Shown: positions 1 through 12,767 of the stretch, in pieces
How positions within the stretch are numbered: position 1 is the stretch's first letter
Layout of the letters: each line of letters opens with the position of its first letter
Source of the DNA: Peromyscus leucopus
Taxonomy: Eukaryota; Chordata; Mammalia; Rodentia; Cricetidae
Assembly (NCBI RefSeq): GCF_004664715.2
Contig: NC_051068.1
Location: 50,194,953 to 50,258,952, forward strand
DNA: 64,000 nt
Direction of reading: 5' to 3'
Notes under the pieces: model-generated
What the model was told of the DNA's origin: nothing
What the model saw: only the letters and a program-made list of their open reading frames with translations
The model's database searches: none
Position numbers and translations under genes: made by a program

Positions 1-57
1 CACAAACACAAAGAAAGCACAAAAGTGGACTCAGTGGGTTTTATTTCGTAGTCTTTT

Positions 58-225
58 ATTGTTTGTATTTATTGAGACTCCCATACAATATATTTTTATC
101 ATATTTATTCCTCGTCTCTAACTCACCCCAGATCATTCCCCCAACTTCTTACCCATTCAACTTTGTTTTTTTTTTCCCTTTCTCTCTAAAAAAGCAACAA
201 AATAAACATGAGTTCTAGGAGCTTG
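58..225 (-). mobile_element. L1 3' UTR fragment (antisense)
   Basis: The plus strand reads like the reverse complement of a rodent L1 3' UTR: 'tattgagactcccatacaat', then a run of 'ctaactcaccccagatcat' type, then a CT-rich and A-rich stretch. The L1 3' end lies toward low coordinates. It is diverged and 5' truncated, and exact ends are uncertain. Confidence 0.6.
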
Positions 226-2290
226 AAGATTGGGTGAAAAGTGGTAGAGAGGAGAGATAAGGAAAGAGAGAGAGAATGGGGATGGTACTTTTCATCAAAA
301 CATATTACATACTTATTAACTTTTCAGAAAAAAAATGTGCTGATGGCTATTTAGGGTTTCAAAATTTTATGCTTTTTGAAAGTTAAGATAATAATTATTC
401 ATTCTATCTTTTGTGGTTTCTTCCATTTTGTTTATTACTCATGTAGGAAAGAATTCAGAAATGTCATTTGCAGTTATAAGAGATTGTTTAGTTTTAAATT
501 GCTCTAAAATATGCATTTGAGTTGTGAAGGCCAAATGGAAGTTAAATTCACTTTGTGAAAAGAAAATTAATTTAGACATCTGTTTTATCCTTAAATACTA
601 ATAATTAAGACAAGTTCCAGTCTACATTTAGGAATTTCTTAAGTGTGTGTATTCAGTGAGTCATTCTATAGTGTATAAAAACACTCAGAAAGAACTTGAG
701 GTTTCCTAAGAGCCCACACAGAAGTCAGTCCATATTCTGCCAAGATTATTGAGGGTTAGATAACCATAAATTAATTATATTTTTATTAAATATTCAGTCA
801 GTAAGAGTGGAAATGTCTGTGTGTGTCACTTTCCAAATCCTTCCAAAATACAGATAGTTGATATTAGGTCATTCTGTCACCTGTGACTCTACCATATTGA
901 CTACACTGAGATAAAAGCATTTAAAAGGATCAAATCTAAAAAGAACACTCTAGCCATTCATCTTGGGAAAAAAATTAGAACTGAAATCCCCATGTGAGAA
1001 CTACTCTTCATATAGCACGAGAAAAGAAATGTTCTATCAAGGGAAGCCAGCGACTAACAAATTCTGCAAGTAGAAGTTACCAACCTAACTCCTACCTCCA
1101 CTTACCCCCTCTGCACTTTCTACGTGTTTCCCCACTACTCTGTCTTTTTTCTAACCCAATATGCAAATGATGAAGGATTTATGACTACTTTTCACATCTT
1201 ATTGCATAAAAATTACATCAGTCCATGTACTTTTCTACAGACAATCTTTTTTAGCCATTTTAATTTCAGACTCAGATAGATACACTAGAGGAGAGAATGC
1301 CAAGTTTTATGTCTCTTAAAAAAGCATACTGAAAATACTAAATGTAATGGAAAAAATGAGAACATCTAAAAGCAAAATCATGACTAAACCTTATGTGTTT
1401 TGTTTTCTACTTCTGTATAAATATTTGTATATTTCTCAATCTAATGTTTCCCAAAATACACAATTACCTTTCCTATTCACATATGTTATTCTCTGAATAA
1501 TCAATTTAACACCTTTGTATCTTTCATTAAATTTCGCTGATAGATTCAGGAAAATTTATGTATTTCTAAAGAATATAGAGGCAATAGAGGCAATCAATAT
1601 TCGTTAAAACTATAATTTTGACTCCCGGAAGCCAAAAGGGACTTATAGCATTCTTTCTGTGCTTACTTTTAAAATTTTCTTTCAAAAAAAAAAAACATAG
1701 TAAGTACATAAAGAATCAATTTGGAAAAGCATCAGAAGTCTTTCTAAACACAAAACTTCTAGCTAGCAAACTTATGTTTAAATTCTTCCAAAATTTACCT
1801 TGAAAAATGTCAAATGTATGGAGACTGTGAGGTGTCTCCAGAGTCTTTGCTCCATTGATGTTGGTAGAATTGAGTGCACTAGTCAATTCTGTCCTGATTC
1901 ACTTTATAACAAAATCCTATCTATGGCAAATATTTCAGGAATGTACTTTGTAATTTCAATTCTACTTTCTACTACTAATATAAAAAGAGGAGTAAATATA
2001 GTTGAAGATGTTCAAAACAAAACTATTTCTAAGATACTAATCTTAGAAAATGTGTATTAATCAGATATGCATCAATACACACATGGAATGAGTTACAGTG
2101 TGTACAAATATGATTTGCCAAATAAATGAGCATGAAGTAATTTACAATATAGTCACAAAAATGGAATTCAGAAAAATAAATAAGAAAGCATGTATTTTCA
2201 TATTATTTAGAATTAGTATTTTAGGATAGAACATTTATATCATTTTTTCAATTTCAAACTCATTGTCCCTATATAACATTTGATACCCTG
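226..2290. other. AT-rich stretch, nothing identified
   Basis: I see only short open frames (the longest under 90 codons) with no splice context, and no repeat that I recognise. Diverged old repeats may be hidden here. Confidence 0.5.
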
Positions 2291-2301
2291 GATAGATAGA
2301 C

Positions 2302-2350
<49 letters not shown>

Positions 2351-2372
2351 TAGATATAGATATATAAAACAT
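2291..2372. repeat. (GATA)n microsatellite
   Basis: A near-perfect tetranucleotide array with one early 'caga' interruption, decaying at its right end into 'gatatagatatata'. The short minus-strand frame rich in Ser-Ile-Tyr-Leu across it is just the translated microsatellite. Confidence 0.97.
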
Positions 2373-2834
2373 AAACAAATATATAAACCATATATGTATA
2401 AATAATGGTAGATAATGTAAATATATTACACATATAATAAACCAAACATAATTTGACATTAAATTATAAGATAATTACATGCAAGTAATTATTTGTTAGA
2501 TATATAATTTTTCTTTAGCTAAAGATAAAAACATATTCCCACATCACTGAGGTATGTATATTTGTTTTCTTAACATAAGTAATTCAATATTGCCTGAATA
2601 TTTGACAGTGCACAAAATATAGAATACTAGGAGTTTTAGAATTGATCCATATTTTACTTTTTAATCAGCAATGCTAAAAACATTTCATCATGTAAGTATG
2701 TGGTACAGAGTAATAGAAGTATCAGGACCACATCAGAAATTGCTGAAAATTCCATCAAAGGCAGAAATCAAGTAACTCAAATGACATTATGACATTTTTA
2801 ATTAAACCCTCTAATACAACATAGTTCAATAGAT

Positions 2835-2838
<4 letters not shown>

Positions 2839-2868
<30 letters not shown>
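2839..2868. repeat. (TA)n microsatellite
   Basis: About 15 uninterrupted TA units inside AT-rich sequence. Confidence 0.95.
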
Positions 2869-2869
<1 letters not shown>

Positions 2870-3059
2870 TACATAAATGGTAAAGAATGTCATTAGAAAA
2901 AAATTTAAATGATTAGTTCTCAGTTAATACATTGCTATAAGAACAGAAGACTTTGTATTTATAATAAAAAAAATGCATTGCACAGCATATAATCTTGTCA
3001 AATCTGAGGTGAGTTTCAGGAAGCAGTGTTTGGATGATATGATGGCAGGGCACAAACAG

Positions 3060-3212
3060 CCAATGAGAAAGTACTATGGTTAACACACACTACTTTTGTA
3101 GAGAACCTGGATTTGGGCACCAGTAGACATCAGGAGACTTAACAATTATCTATAAATCCGGCTCATGCTCACACATAATTAAAAAAAAAAAAAAAACAGA
3201 AATAAATCTCAA
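3060..3212 (+). mobile_element. Diverged B2/B3-type SINE
   Basis: The order of motifs follows a B2-superfamily SINE: 'gagaaagtactatggttaa' (box A region), 'ttttgtagagaacctgg', 'caccagtagacatcagg', 'ctataaatccggctcatgc', then a 16-bp A run and 'aataaatctc'. The copy is old and many positions are mutated. Confidence 0.55.
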
Positions 3213-4290
3213 ATATATCCTTTCCTTAAAATAAAGAATTATGTTTCCAAGATCTTCTGGAGACTTTGACCTAAAAGTTGCTACCAAGTAGAAATGAGAA
3301 GATAGTTTGAAGTGCAAGATTCTGGAGCTATCTTATTCTACATGCAATAGGCTTTAAAATCTTAATCTACATGTCAAGTGTTTATCCCTGAAAGTGTCAC
3401 ACTTTATGATTTGTACACTACATATCTTTGCTTAACTGGGAAGAAGTATAAATTACCTTTGATAAGATAAACATGGTGATACTCACCTTAAAATGCAACA
3501 TATATTAAATAAAATAACTTTTTTGAGTAATTTTGGAATTTTTTTAGGGATAGAAGCCTGAAAGATGTATTAATAACATTATATTAATATAAAGGTAATC
3601 AAAATGGTGGCTTTCAATAGGATTTTGCAAAATGGCTAGGAGCACTGATGTTGCAATTTCCACATAGAAATAAAATGAATCTTAAAAAGCAATGCTACTC
3701 ACCAGTTGCTTACTGCTTTACACTTAAGCTAATGGCATTAAAATTTTCTATGAGGTTATAACTTTACATATGACTGCCATAGTTCTCCTTGTATTTTTCA
3801 ATGTAATATATTATCAAGATAATTAGTTCATATAATGAAACATTTTTCTGATAGTAATTTTCTCCATTTGAATTCTCTAGTGTCACTAATTAAAACCATG
3901 TTTAATAGGGAGACATTGCATATCAAACATTTGATAATATGGAAATAGGAAATAAAAAATGAGATTCAGAGGCTGAAAAGGAGTATTATATATGTTATAA
4001 TATCATAAAAGATTTCATGAATACATAATAGACTTCTCAGTTTCACTGAATTTGCTTACATTATAACACATTCATGTCTTTCCTTCTATACTATTCTACT
4101 TCAAACTTTAATTAAAACAGAACAATTGCTGCATATATTAATTATAATGCAATATGACTTGGCTTTAATACCATGTCTTCACTTAAAGTTTCTTACCATT
4201 TAATTTTTCTTAAAGGATTAAATCTGTACTGTGTGCTCTCAAATACTAGTTTAAATTTTCTGTTAAGAATTCCAGGTTAAATAGTGAATG
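3213..4290. other. AT-rich stretch, nothing identified
   Basis: No convincing repeat, exon or RNA gene is visible. Confidence 0.5.
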
Positions 4291-4790
4291 TTCTTTTTTT
4301 TTTTTTTTTTTTTTTTTTCTCTGCAGTACCTCTAAGGATTGTGCTCACTGAGGACACTGAGAAAATTGTAATTCTTTAATTCACATGGCTGGGTGCTCCA
4401 GAAAGCCCAATTTGGGTGCTAAAGATCCACACAATTCTAGGGAGACTTTGGTCTTCAGTAAACATTGGCAGGTGGAAGACCTGGGGTTCTGATGTCCACT
4501 AAGGATGGTGGTGGCAGTTGCTGCTGTGACAAGACAGACCCTGGTGAACAAGAAGAGAAGGCAGAAGCAGCATTGTTTCTCTTGGCCCTGTTTATATGAT
4601 GCTGCCACACAGAGGGTTTTTTTTCCCAGTCAATTAATTCTCACCAGAAATGTCCTCACAGACCTGCCTGTCATATCTATCTTCATTGATTTTAGGGACA
4701 ATCAAGTTGACATCAAGATTAACCATAATGCACTTTTTGCTCTTCACCCTGAAGGGTAACAGAGCATACAGCCTGAAGAGAGTTTCTTTG
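4291..4790 (-). mobile_element. Retroposed rodent repeat with A-tail, family not named
   Basis: On the minus strand this reads 'ttaatcttgatgtcaact', 'aggtctgtgagga', 'gagaattaattgactggg', a Ser/Cys-rich-looking middle, and ends in a long A run (T run 4293-4318 on plus). The 'gtcaacttga' plus 'aattaattga' theme recurs in rodent interspersed repeats and again near 60400. The A-run at the end suggests retroposition, but I could not find a target-site duplication. Two short overlapping open frames (75 and 84 codons on opposite strands) are not credible genes. Confidence 0.4.
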
Positions 4791-5183
4791 ATCTAAATTC
4801 GAGGCAATCTTATATTATTCTCCTGTTTTCTACCTTGCGAGAAAGACAGTGTTGCACAGTATGTAGAGCATTGATAATTATAAATTATTATCATTTAAAA
4901 AACAGAATAAGGATTATTAAGGTTTTCACCTTATTGAAATGGTGCTTTTGAATAACATTTACTTAAAATTTACATAAGTCAAAGAGGACTAAATTTAATA
5001 TGTACACATTTTGCATCAGTTTGCATCATTTACAGTAGCAAAAAAAATGTCTTCAGTACTGAAGAAAGATGAAAAGGAAGTTAAAGAGGAAGAGTAGAAG
5101 AGGAGGAGGAAAACAAAGATGTCACTTCTCATCTTATTTAATGTTAATTTAATCACATTAGAACCACATTAGTAATGGCCTCA
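4791..5183. other. AT-rich stretch, nothing identified
   Basis: Contains a purine-rich patch near 5062-5122 (gaagaaagatgaaaagg type) but no feature that I can support. Confidence 0.5.
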
Positions 5184-5323
5184 TCTTCCTAATGCCATGA
5201 GCTTTCATGTTGTGGTGACCCTAACTATAAAATTATTTTCGTGGCTACTTCATAACTGCAATTTTGCTACTGTTATTAAACATAATGTGGATGTCTGATA
5301 TTCAGGATATTTGGCATGTGACT
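5184..5323. mobile_element. URR1-type non-autonomous hAT-Charlie DNA transposon fragment
   Basis: The stretch 'catgttgtggtgaccctaac' followed by 'aaaattattttcgtggc', 'tacttcataactgcaatttt' and 'gatattcaggatatttgg' matches my memory of rodent URR1 elements. The terminal inverted repeats are not preserved, so this is an internal fragment. Confidence 0.75.
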
Positions 5324-5379
5324 GTTCTTACCTCTATGCAATCCTCAGCTTCAAGAGAGTGAGTTCCTGTTTCCTCATG

Positions 5380-5530
5380 CCTTCTATACCTTTTTCTTCC
5401 CTGCCATTCTACTTCCTGGGATTAAATGTGTGTGCTTCCCAAGCAAAGGCATAAGATCTCAAGTGTTGGGATTAAAGGTGTGTGCCACCATGCATGGCTC
5501 TGTTCCTAGTGTGACCTTAAACTCATAGGT
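5380..5530 (-). mobile_element. B1-derived pieces, partial duplicate heads
   Basis: Two antisense B1 head motifs lie 50 bp apart: 'cctgggattaaatgtgtgtg' (near 5416) and 'ttgggattaaaggtgtgtgc' (near 5466), followed by 'gtgaccttaaactcatagg'. This looks like a dimer or a rearranged pair of B1 fragments rather than one intact copy. Confidence 0.65.
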
Positions 5531-5979
5531 ATTTAACACTTTTTGGTGGCTATACAAGAAACCATCTCAGTGTGCAGCATGCATTGTAGTCAGTAGATAC
5601 AATTAATGAATATCTGCTTAAACTGAAAGTTATGACATATAATTTGGTACAAAAACACATTTTCATGAGGATCCCAAATGATGCATTCTCCCCGAGGACA
5701 ATGATAACATTTGCCAAAGAAGGTGATCATAAATTGCTTGTTTAACTCCTGTTTCAAATAATGGAAATGGCATTTGCAACTGGAAAACACTTCACAGCAT
5801 GAAAAAAATATCCAACACATGCTTGCATGGTCCATTCTCATCTACCTCTCTCTGCTAGGGTTGATTATGATAGTTACTTCTGGTATGTCCATTGTGGGGC
5901 TGGGGGAGTTGCCACAACAGTAGAGACTTCATCTTCATATTTTCATCAGGGTCTGGAAAGAGATGTTAGATTTGATAAC
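5531..5979. other. Unique-looking stretch
   Basis: Opposing short frames (83 codons minus, 68 codons plus) occur, but neither shows a domain or splice context. No repeat recognised. Confidence 0.4.
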
Positions 5980-6342
5980 TGCTGTGGATTATTCCATTAT
6001 ACTGTGTTAATGTATGTCTCTATGACTGGTTAAATAAAGAAGCTGAATGACCAATAGCTGGGTAGGAAGAAATTGGGCAGGAGAGCCAGACCAGGAGAAT
6101 TCTCGGAAGAAGGAGGGCAAAGTATGGGATTGCCTGCCAGATGCGGAGGCAGTAAGAGATGAATGTGCCATGCTAATAAAGGTGGCACCACATGGCAGAG
6201 GGTAAATAAGGAATATGGGTTAAATTAAATGTAAGAGCTAGTTAGTAAAAAGCCAGAGCCTTTGGCTGTGCATTTGTAATTAATATTAAGTCTTTGAATG
6301 ATTATTTGAGAGTGGTTGCAGGACAGGAAACCTCTACCTATA
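5980..6342 (+). mobile_element. LTR family A, copy 1 (solo LTR with 6-bp TSD)
   Basis: A 363-bp unit begins 'TGCTGTGGATTATTCC', carries 'ttaaataaagaagctga' about 50 bp in, and has the family core 'atgggttaaattaaatgtaa' followed by 'gagctagttagtaaaaagcc'. It ends 'aggaaacctctacctata'. The hexamer GATAAC occurs immediately before (5974-5979) and immediately after (6343-6348). That is the duplication size of class II (ERVK-type) integrations. Related copies are at 34475-34838, 52866-53171 and 56079-56364. The terminal dinucleotide is TA rather than CA, presumably mutated. Confidence 0.78.
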
Positions 6343-6543
6343 GATAACTATAAAATAATAATGTTCTCATCACAGGTCCTCATTCCAGACCAAGAAGGGA
6401 AATTCATCTTAACACATGAAGTTATTGAATCAAGACCAGTAATTAAAACCTTTGGGGCATTGTCTCTACCCTGCATATTCCATGGCTAGTGGCTTCTTGT
6501 GGTGGCTCAGCAGCTCAATTCTCTCTTACAAGTATGATACTCA

Positions 6544-6715
6544 GCTTTAATCTTCAAGGCAGTTGGAGGCAGAGGCAGGCGGATCTCTGTGAGTTCGAGG
6601 CCAGCCTGGGCTACCAAGTGAGTTCCAGGAAAGGCCCAAAGCCACACAGAGAAACCCTGTCTTGAAAAACAAAAACAAAAACAAAAACAACAACAAAAAA
6701 AAAAAGAAAAAGAAA
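6544..6715 (+). mobile_element. B1 SINE
   Basis: A clear B1 body: 'ggaggcagaggcaggcggat', 'gagttcgaggccagcctggg', 'gagttccaggaaaggcccaa', 'cacacagagaaaccctgtc', then an A-rich (AAAAAC)n tail. The 'aaaggcccaaagcc' form differs from Mus B1 and points to a cricetid. The first 40 bases (head) are poorly preserved. Confidence 0.95.
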
Positions 6716-6829
6716 CTTTACAAAGTTAAGGTATCAAGAGGTATTAGAATGAATTCTATCATTGCTGAAGCTGGAATTTATGCATGTCTTAAATTCCAAA
6801 AACTAAAACAGTGATGTTCCTAGTGTGGT

Positions 6830-7152
6830 ACTCAGACAGCATGACCAAGATAACTTACAGATTATAGAGATTATTGAGTTTAGTTTCAAAGTGAGTCCAT
6901 GATCTTCATGACAGCAGACAAATAGACATGATGTTGGAGTAGCAACTGAGAGTTTACATATTGAGATAACAACCATGAGGTAGAAAGAGAATTAACTCAG
7001 AATGCCATGTACTTTTTAAACCTCAAAGCACACCCACACTGAAATATCTGCTCCAACAAGGCCACACTTCCTAATCTTTCCCAAACTGTTCCAGCTGGTG
7101 ACCAGGAATCCAAATATATGACTCTATAGGGGCCATTCCATTCAAACACAAT
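6830..7152 (+). mobile_element. Rodent medium-reiteration repeat ('attgctgtgaagag' type), diverged
   Basis: Landmarks in order: 'cagcatgaccaagataa', a 'cagcagacaaatagacatg' region, 'aaacctcaaagcacaccca', 'tccaacaaggccacacttcc' and the end 'tataggggccattccattca'. It is the same family as 51865-52215 and probably 11448-11570. It may be one of the RMER repeats, but I cannot assign the name securely. Confidence 0.65.
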
Positions 7153-9074
7153 ATCATTGTTAAAAAAAAAAAAATCATGACGCAGAAATCATTATAGAAA
7201 AAGTTTTTTTTTTTTTTTTGTTTTTTTTAGAAATGTGATACAGTCAGGGAAAACTACTGTTAGACTCCCACCTAGAACTTGAAAAGGTCTAAAGTAGTAA
7301 AACAATATTTAAGTATTTGCATAAATAGCTTTGTCTTTTTCTTAAATATAAGACTTCTCCTAACATTGCAAATAAATTCTACAACAGTTTGTCAGAAATT
7401 TAAATAGAAAATACTTTAAATTTGAAGAAATGATCATATGAAATCCTAAGAAATGGGAACTTCAAAGCTTTTTCTAAGACACAATAAAAGTATAAGCAGC
7501 ATCAGTAGTGGAAAGGATTGCTTCTTAATTAGAAAGTTAGATATTCAACTAATGGAACTATTTGAACTTTCTTGTGGCATGTGTTTCACTTACAGGACAT
7601 TGATTCAGTTGATTTTTTTTTCCAAGAAGTATATTTTCTGATGACTATGGCCATTACCTGCAGATTATTGTAGCATCCAGCTGAGAAACACAATTATGAA
7701 TACTATACTATACAGATAATTTTGTGCCTTTAATTTGTAAGTTGCAAGCATTGTGGATAAATATTACTATTGAGAAGTTAATGTGGTACAATTTTTATGA
7801 TTCTAAATGGATTTAGATTATGGTTAATGAAGCCAAAAAGGTCAGTAAATGGATTCAATTTAGAAAAAAAGTCATTTGTAGAGATTGAACTGAAGCCTTC
7901 ATGATATTTATGTGGTCATTCTTTTTCCTTTGTGTTGAGCAGATGGTGTCATGATCTACCACTTGAGAAATATTTGCTGTACCACTTATTATGGTACAAA
8001 TTCTTTTTTGCTCCAAAATTCAGACAAAGATGCTTAAAACCTTATCTTTGAAGATAGAACCTTTAATGAAGTCATTAAAACTTATTGAGGCTATAAAGGA
8101 CTTTTATTCACCTACCAAGCCTGACTTTAAAAACAAAATCCAGTAGCATGCCTATACTGAGAGAAAGCTGAGTGAGTACAAGGTATTAACAGAAGTAAAC
8201 CCTGCTAGCACTTTTGTCTTTTATACTACTTGGCTCTATTATAATTGGTAAATAAATTCCTGTGCCTTAAATCATCCAGGTTGTGGTATCTAAGTGTGTG
8301 GTAGTAACTATGAAAGATGACTAATGCCATTCTGAATGTTCCGTATTAAAATAAAAACTTGACTTTTTTTTCCATTCCCACTCCAGGGAGTTAATTTTTA
8401 AACTGTGTTGTACTTAAGTTTGTGAACTCTGTAAAGTACCATTATAGTACTGATGAATGAAATGGATGTGTAAGCTTAAAACCAACATAATAAAAGTATA
8501 TTCTTATCATAATTGCTCATTTTGAGAAGAAAAATACAGACAAACCTAATGCATGTCAACAGAAAGGATTTTCCCTCCATGCTAAAATTGAAAAACTATG
8601 TATTTCAAACTGAATTCTATGAATGAACATAAAAACTGTAAAGATATTTTAAGTGACAAAAATAAGCTGAGTAGTTTGGATTTTGTTATTTCATTCATCT
8701 GAAAATATAACAACTCAAAATTTCTCTACTCCAGATGACCTTAATCCTCTATTTATGAGGGCAGGAATACTCCATCTTTCAGCTTTTTCTCTTTTATATT
8801 GATTTATCTTTCAACCTAGGTTTTGGCATTTAAAATATAAAAGCTAATTTTTTAACAATGGTGTATAAGCCTTTTATCAAGATAAAGATTTGTTTTAAAT
8901 GCATCAAAAATCTTATAAATGGTCACATCTTAAAATAGAAAAATGTGTCTACTAATATACCAAATTATTCTTTATAAATTATATTATACAGTTAATATGA
9001 AAATAATTTTAAAACGTAATTAGTAGAAAGAAACAAAGCATGCTTTCATATCTTTGCAGGAAGGATTTCATTTT
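7153..9074. other. AT-rich stretch with A/T homopolymers
   Basis: Holds an A run near 7163 and a T-rich run at 7205-7228. No exon-like or repeat signature that I can defend. Confidence 0.5.
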
Positions 9075-9258
9075 CACTGTGTGTGTGTGTGTGTGTGTGT
9101 GTAAGTATACTTATGTGAGGGAGGAGACTAGAAAACTGAAATCTCCATGCAGCAGGAGTTACAGTTATGTAGTGCTCTATATAGATTCTGTGGACTGATC
9201 TCAGGCCCTCTGCAAGAGTAGTATATACCCTTAATTGGTGAGCTGTCTCTCCAGTCCC
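9075..9258 (-). mobile_element. B2-superfamily SINE with (GT)n tail
   Basis: The antisense B2 head is at 'ggtgagctgtctctccagtc', preceded by 'ggccctctgcaagagtag' and 'gtggactgatctcagg'. The tail side (low coordinates) carries a perfect (GT)n run at 9079-9102, where the SINE 3' end has turned into a microsatellite. Confidence 0.75.
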
Positions 9259-9499
9259 ATACTTTATGTCATTACCAAGCAGAAATAAAACTTATCATTA
9301 CTATTATTTAATATTTTTGTAGTAACAAAGGGTAATTAATTGTTCAAATACTAAATTTATAGCCTATTTATATTGAATGTTCTGTGTGGTTTTAAATATG
9401 TTAATTGAATTAAAATAATTCAAAAATTATATTCAATGAAATATTCTTTAAATTATATTAAAATTTAAAATAAATAATTACTAACTTATTTAGAAAGTG

Positions 9500-9790
9500 C
9501 CTATGTGCATCTGTGTTTCCAGCCACATGCATACCATGGCTTAGGAGGATGTCAGAGGTCAGTATTTCCAGACCCTGTTCTGTCCTTCCATCTTGATTCT
9601 GAGGCAGAATCTATGCTTTTTAAATCACTGTTTAATCTGTGTGAGTTTCCCTAGATAGATTCTGTCAGATCTTTGGGACTCTGCCTTCCAGCTTGAGAAA
9701 TGCTGGCATTATAGATGCCAAATGCCACATTCAGTTTTATATGTGGATTCTTGAAATTGAATCCTCAAAATCATCTTCAAATTATATAGG
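9500..9790. mobile_element. Possible degenerate SINE composite
   Basis: Phrases such as 'gaggatgtcagaggtcag', 'ctctgccttccagcttgag' and 'gctggcattatagatgcc' resemble antisense rodent SINE consensus, followed by 'atgtggattcttgaaattga'. Divergence is too high to assign a family. Confidence 0.35.
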
Positions 9791-10077
9791 CATTTTTTTA
9801 GAAATATGATTATGTAGAAAGTGGGATCGAAAGTGAAATTTTATGTAAAAAGTGAGTTGAAAGAAAGGTGCACTCTGACAGTGACAATTGCTTATTGTTC
9901 TGCAGGTGAAATTTGAAGAGTCGGCAGCTATGAATCTTCTCTATTGTAACAATGTACACACAAAAACTTTTCTGAGAATGGCAAGAGACAATTTTGGGCA
10001 GATTTTACAAAACTCAGAGAATTGTGTTCTCCCATGCCAGATTTTGCAATGTCCTTTTGGATATGTCCCTTTTAAAA

Positions 10078-10215
10078 AATGTTTTGAGACAGAGTCTCAT
10101 TCTATAACTATGAATGTATTGGTACTGACTATGCAATCTGTGGTGGCACTGACATTGTGAAAATACTTCTGTCTCAACCTCTTCTGAGTTGAGGATACAG
10201 TGTCACCAATCTGGG
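10078..10215 (-). mobile_element. Old B1-like SINE (antisense)
   Basis: Starts with the antisense B1 end 'ttttgagacagagtctcatt', then 'actatgaatgtattgg', and ends near 'ctgagttgaggatacagtg'. Strongly diverged. The 90-codon frame at 9888-10160 overlaps this SINE and is not a credible gene. Confidence 0.5.
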
Positions 10216-11447
10216 ATTCCCAGGAAGAAAAATAAATGGGTCGGTGACTGTAAAGCCTGTAACCTTATACTAAATCCAGTTCACTTACAATACAGGTACA
10301 GCAGTGGTCATCTTTGAGAACATTCAACTTAGGTAATTTCATATTTGTAAAATTATTTATCTAGAAAAGGTGCCAGAGGATACCTTTTTATTTGAGTTGA
10401 TATGACCCTATTTATTTTACTAAAATACTTTCAGAAAATAATTCCACATGAGATCAACATTAAAAGATAAATGGGAAAACATGTTTTAAAAATCCTTCCT
10501 TAAAACTTCATCTAGAAATCTCCTTCAGGCTATTAGTCCTCTTGTCTGTCCATTATGTACTAAATACAGTTCATATTAGTGTGAGAAATCACATTCTGTT
10601 TCTGATTCTCTTACCTGCTCATATGAATTATTAGGTTCTATACCTTAACTATAATATTTGTGAATTCTATTATAGTTTAATTGTGCTTCTATTTTGTATT
10701 TTTTGTATATGTCTCCACGTTTCCTTTTCCATGTATTGATTTAAATAACTTGTACAATATCTGATGAAATTAAGTTTAGTTAAGACTGAAGTCTATAGAG
10801 TATTCATGATAGGAATATTTCATAATTTTAAAATAATATTAGCATTCATAATATTTTTTCTATTGAAAGAAAAATAAAAATTGAGTGCCATGGTACTTTT
10901 CTTTCAATGTCTTCCTGAAAGTAAAATATTGAAAACTAAATATTGATGTGGGTTTGGCTTACAGAAGATAAAAGAACATGACTTCTTTTTTATCATTACA
11001 AACTGTTACACATGTGAATATAGCACATGGAGCACCATTAAAATGTGCAATTACTAGGTGTCAATAAAATAAAAAAAATGAGAGCCTCTGCATTCTGATC
11101 ATCATATACTTCATATTGTTGAATGAAATGATACTGAGATACAGAAACAAAGACAAAACAAGATATTTAATTAAAAATAAATTTAAGAAACTAAAATATT
11201 TAATATGATGTTTAAGATGTTCAGAACTTGGAGGTTTGGTGGATCGATAATATTCTATTTATTGGTATTACACATCCATATTGATAGTTAAGAAATATTT
11301 GGGGAATAAAGATCATGCATTTACTTTTAATCATGACTGAATTTTCAATTGTTATGCAACAATTATAATTTTTTTATTAGAACAATAAAATATTTTTCCA
11401 GTTTTATAAAATAGAATTTAAATACAAATTAACTGATTATCTTTGTT
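10216..11447. other. AT-rich stretch, nothing identified
   Basis: No repeat, RNA or exon signature recognised. Confidence 0.5.
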
Positions 11448-11570
11448 TGGGTTTCTATTGCTATGAAGAGGCATCATGACCAAGACAATTCTTATTAAGT
11501 TATTTATTGTCATGGTAGATGGCATACAGGCAGACATAGTGCTGGAGAAAGAGCTGATGTAAGAATTGCA
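11448..11570 (+). mobile_element. Truncated 'attgctatgaagag' repeat
   Basis: Begins 'tgggtttctattgctatgaa', 'gaggcatcatgaccaagaca', then 'ggcagacatagtgctggaga'. This is the 5' part of the family also seen at 51865-52215. The 3' half is missing or unrecognisable. Confidence 0.6.
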
Positions 11571-12767
11571 GGTGATTGTGTCAGAGAAACAGCAGGTGGT
11601 AATTGAAGTTCAAGGTGTCAGCTCACCAGTAGGCAAATCCCTGATGGATTAATCTCAGGTGGGTAAGGCCCTGAGACCACTAACCCCAGAATGCCTTTTG
11701 CTTCTGCTGTGCCTTTACATGTTTGCTGCTGTTATCTTTCTCTGGTTTCTGGCATGGTGTGAATGGATGTAGAGATCCCCACTGCCTGTAATGTAGTGTG
11801 TTTATCTGTTGGAAACGCCCCGTTCTACTGGGCATCTTTATCTGTGGATTATTATGAAAATTATTTCTTCTTATACAGTGCTGTCTAATAAATAACAATA
11901 ATGTTAGTTTAAATAAAATTTTGATGATTAAAAATAAATACAAGGAAATAGGCCACGTCTAGGGCCTATGAGTTTCACATAAGAAGCTCCTTAGATCACA
12001 ATTAGATTAATGATTAAAAAAAAAAAAATGAGTCTCAGAAGCCAGGCTAGCTGGAGTTCGTTTAATCTTCATGCTACTAAAATTCAGTCACAAGTTTCAG
12101 TATGCATCATAGCTGAAACAAAGCCTTAAAATAACTTCAGGTTATATCAGATATTTTGATCATAGCTTTGAGATAAAAAACACTAGAAAACAATCTAAAC
12201 TTCACAAGGACACATAGCTAAAGTCAAAAATACAAAGTAGTCTGATTGTTAGTAGCTGATGTACTTTCCTTGTTAGACTTGGTTGATTATCAAAAATGAT
12301 TAATTTCTTGTACCCATTTTTGACCTCAATTCCTTGATATAAAAAAATATTGATGAGTGATTATCACCCTAAAGAGTTAAAGTAGAGCTAACTGTTTTTT
12401 ATGTATAAAAATTTAGGTTTGTGTTTGATTCCTCTAAGATTCCTTGTAAGATTACCTTTCAAGATAAATAATATAGTGATTGGTCTTTTCTTTGTAACAT
12501 CAAAATGCAGCCTGCCAGTAAAAGAGTATCTTGCTTGCTTGCAAACTGTTAATCTATAAGAACTTGCTTGGTCATGAATGCAGGTGGGTCCTTGGGATAA
12601 TTTGTTTTTCACCTGTAACACATGAAATGTATAATCATTTTAAAGTATATGGAAAACATGCTGTTTTTTTTTTACTTTTAATCATAGTAATAATTTATTT
12701 GAAAAATAGAATGTAACCATATTGTAATTTTTATGTTGCCTGAAAGATTTTGCTAGGGTATATAAAC
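11571..12767. other. Unassigned stretch
   Basis: Slightly richer in GC at 11640-11850 than its surroundings, with a weak 87-codon minus-strand frame. No family or domain recognised. A 13-bp A run lies near 12016. Confidence 0.4.
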
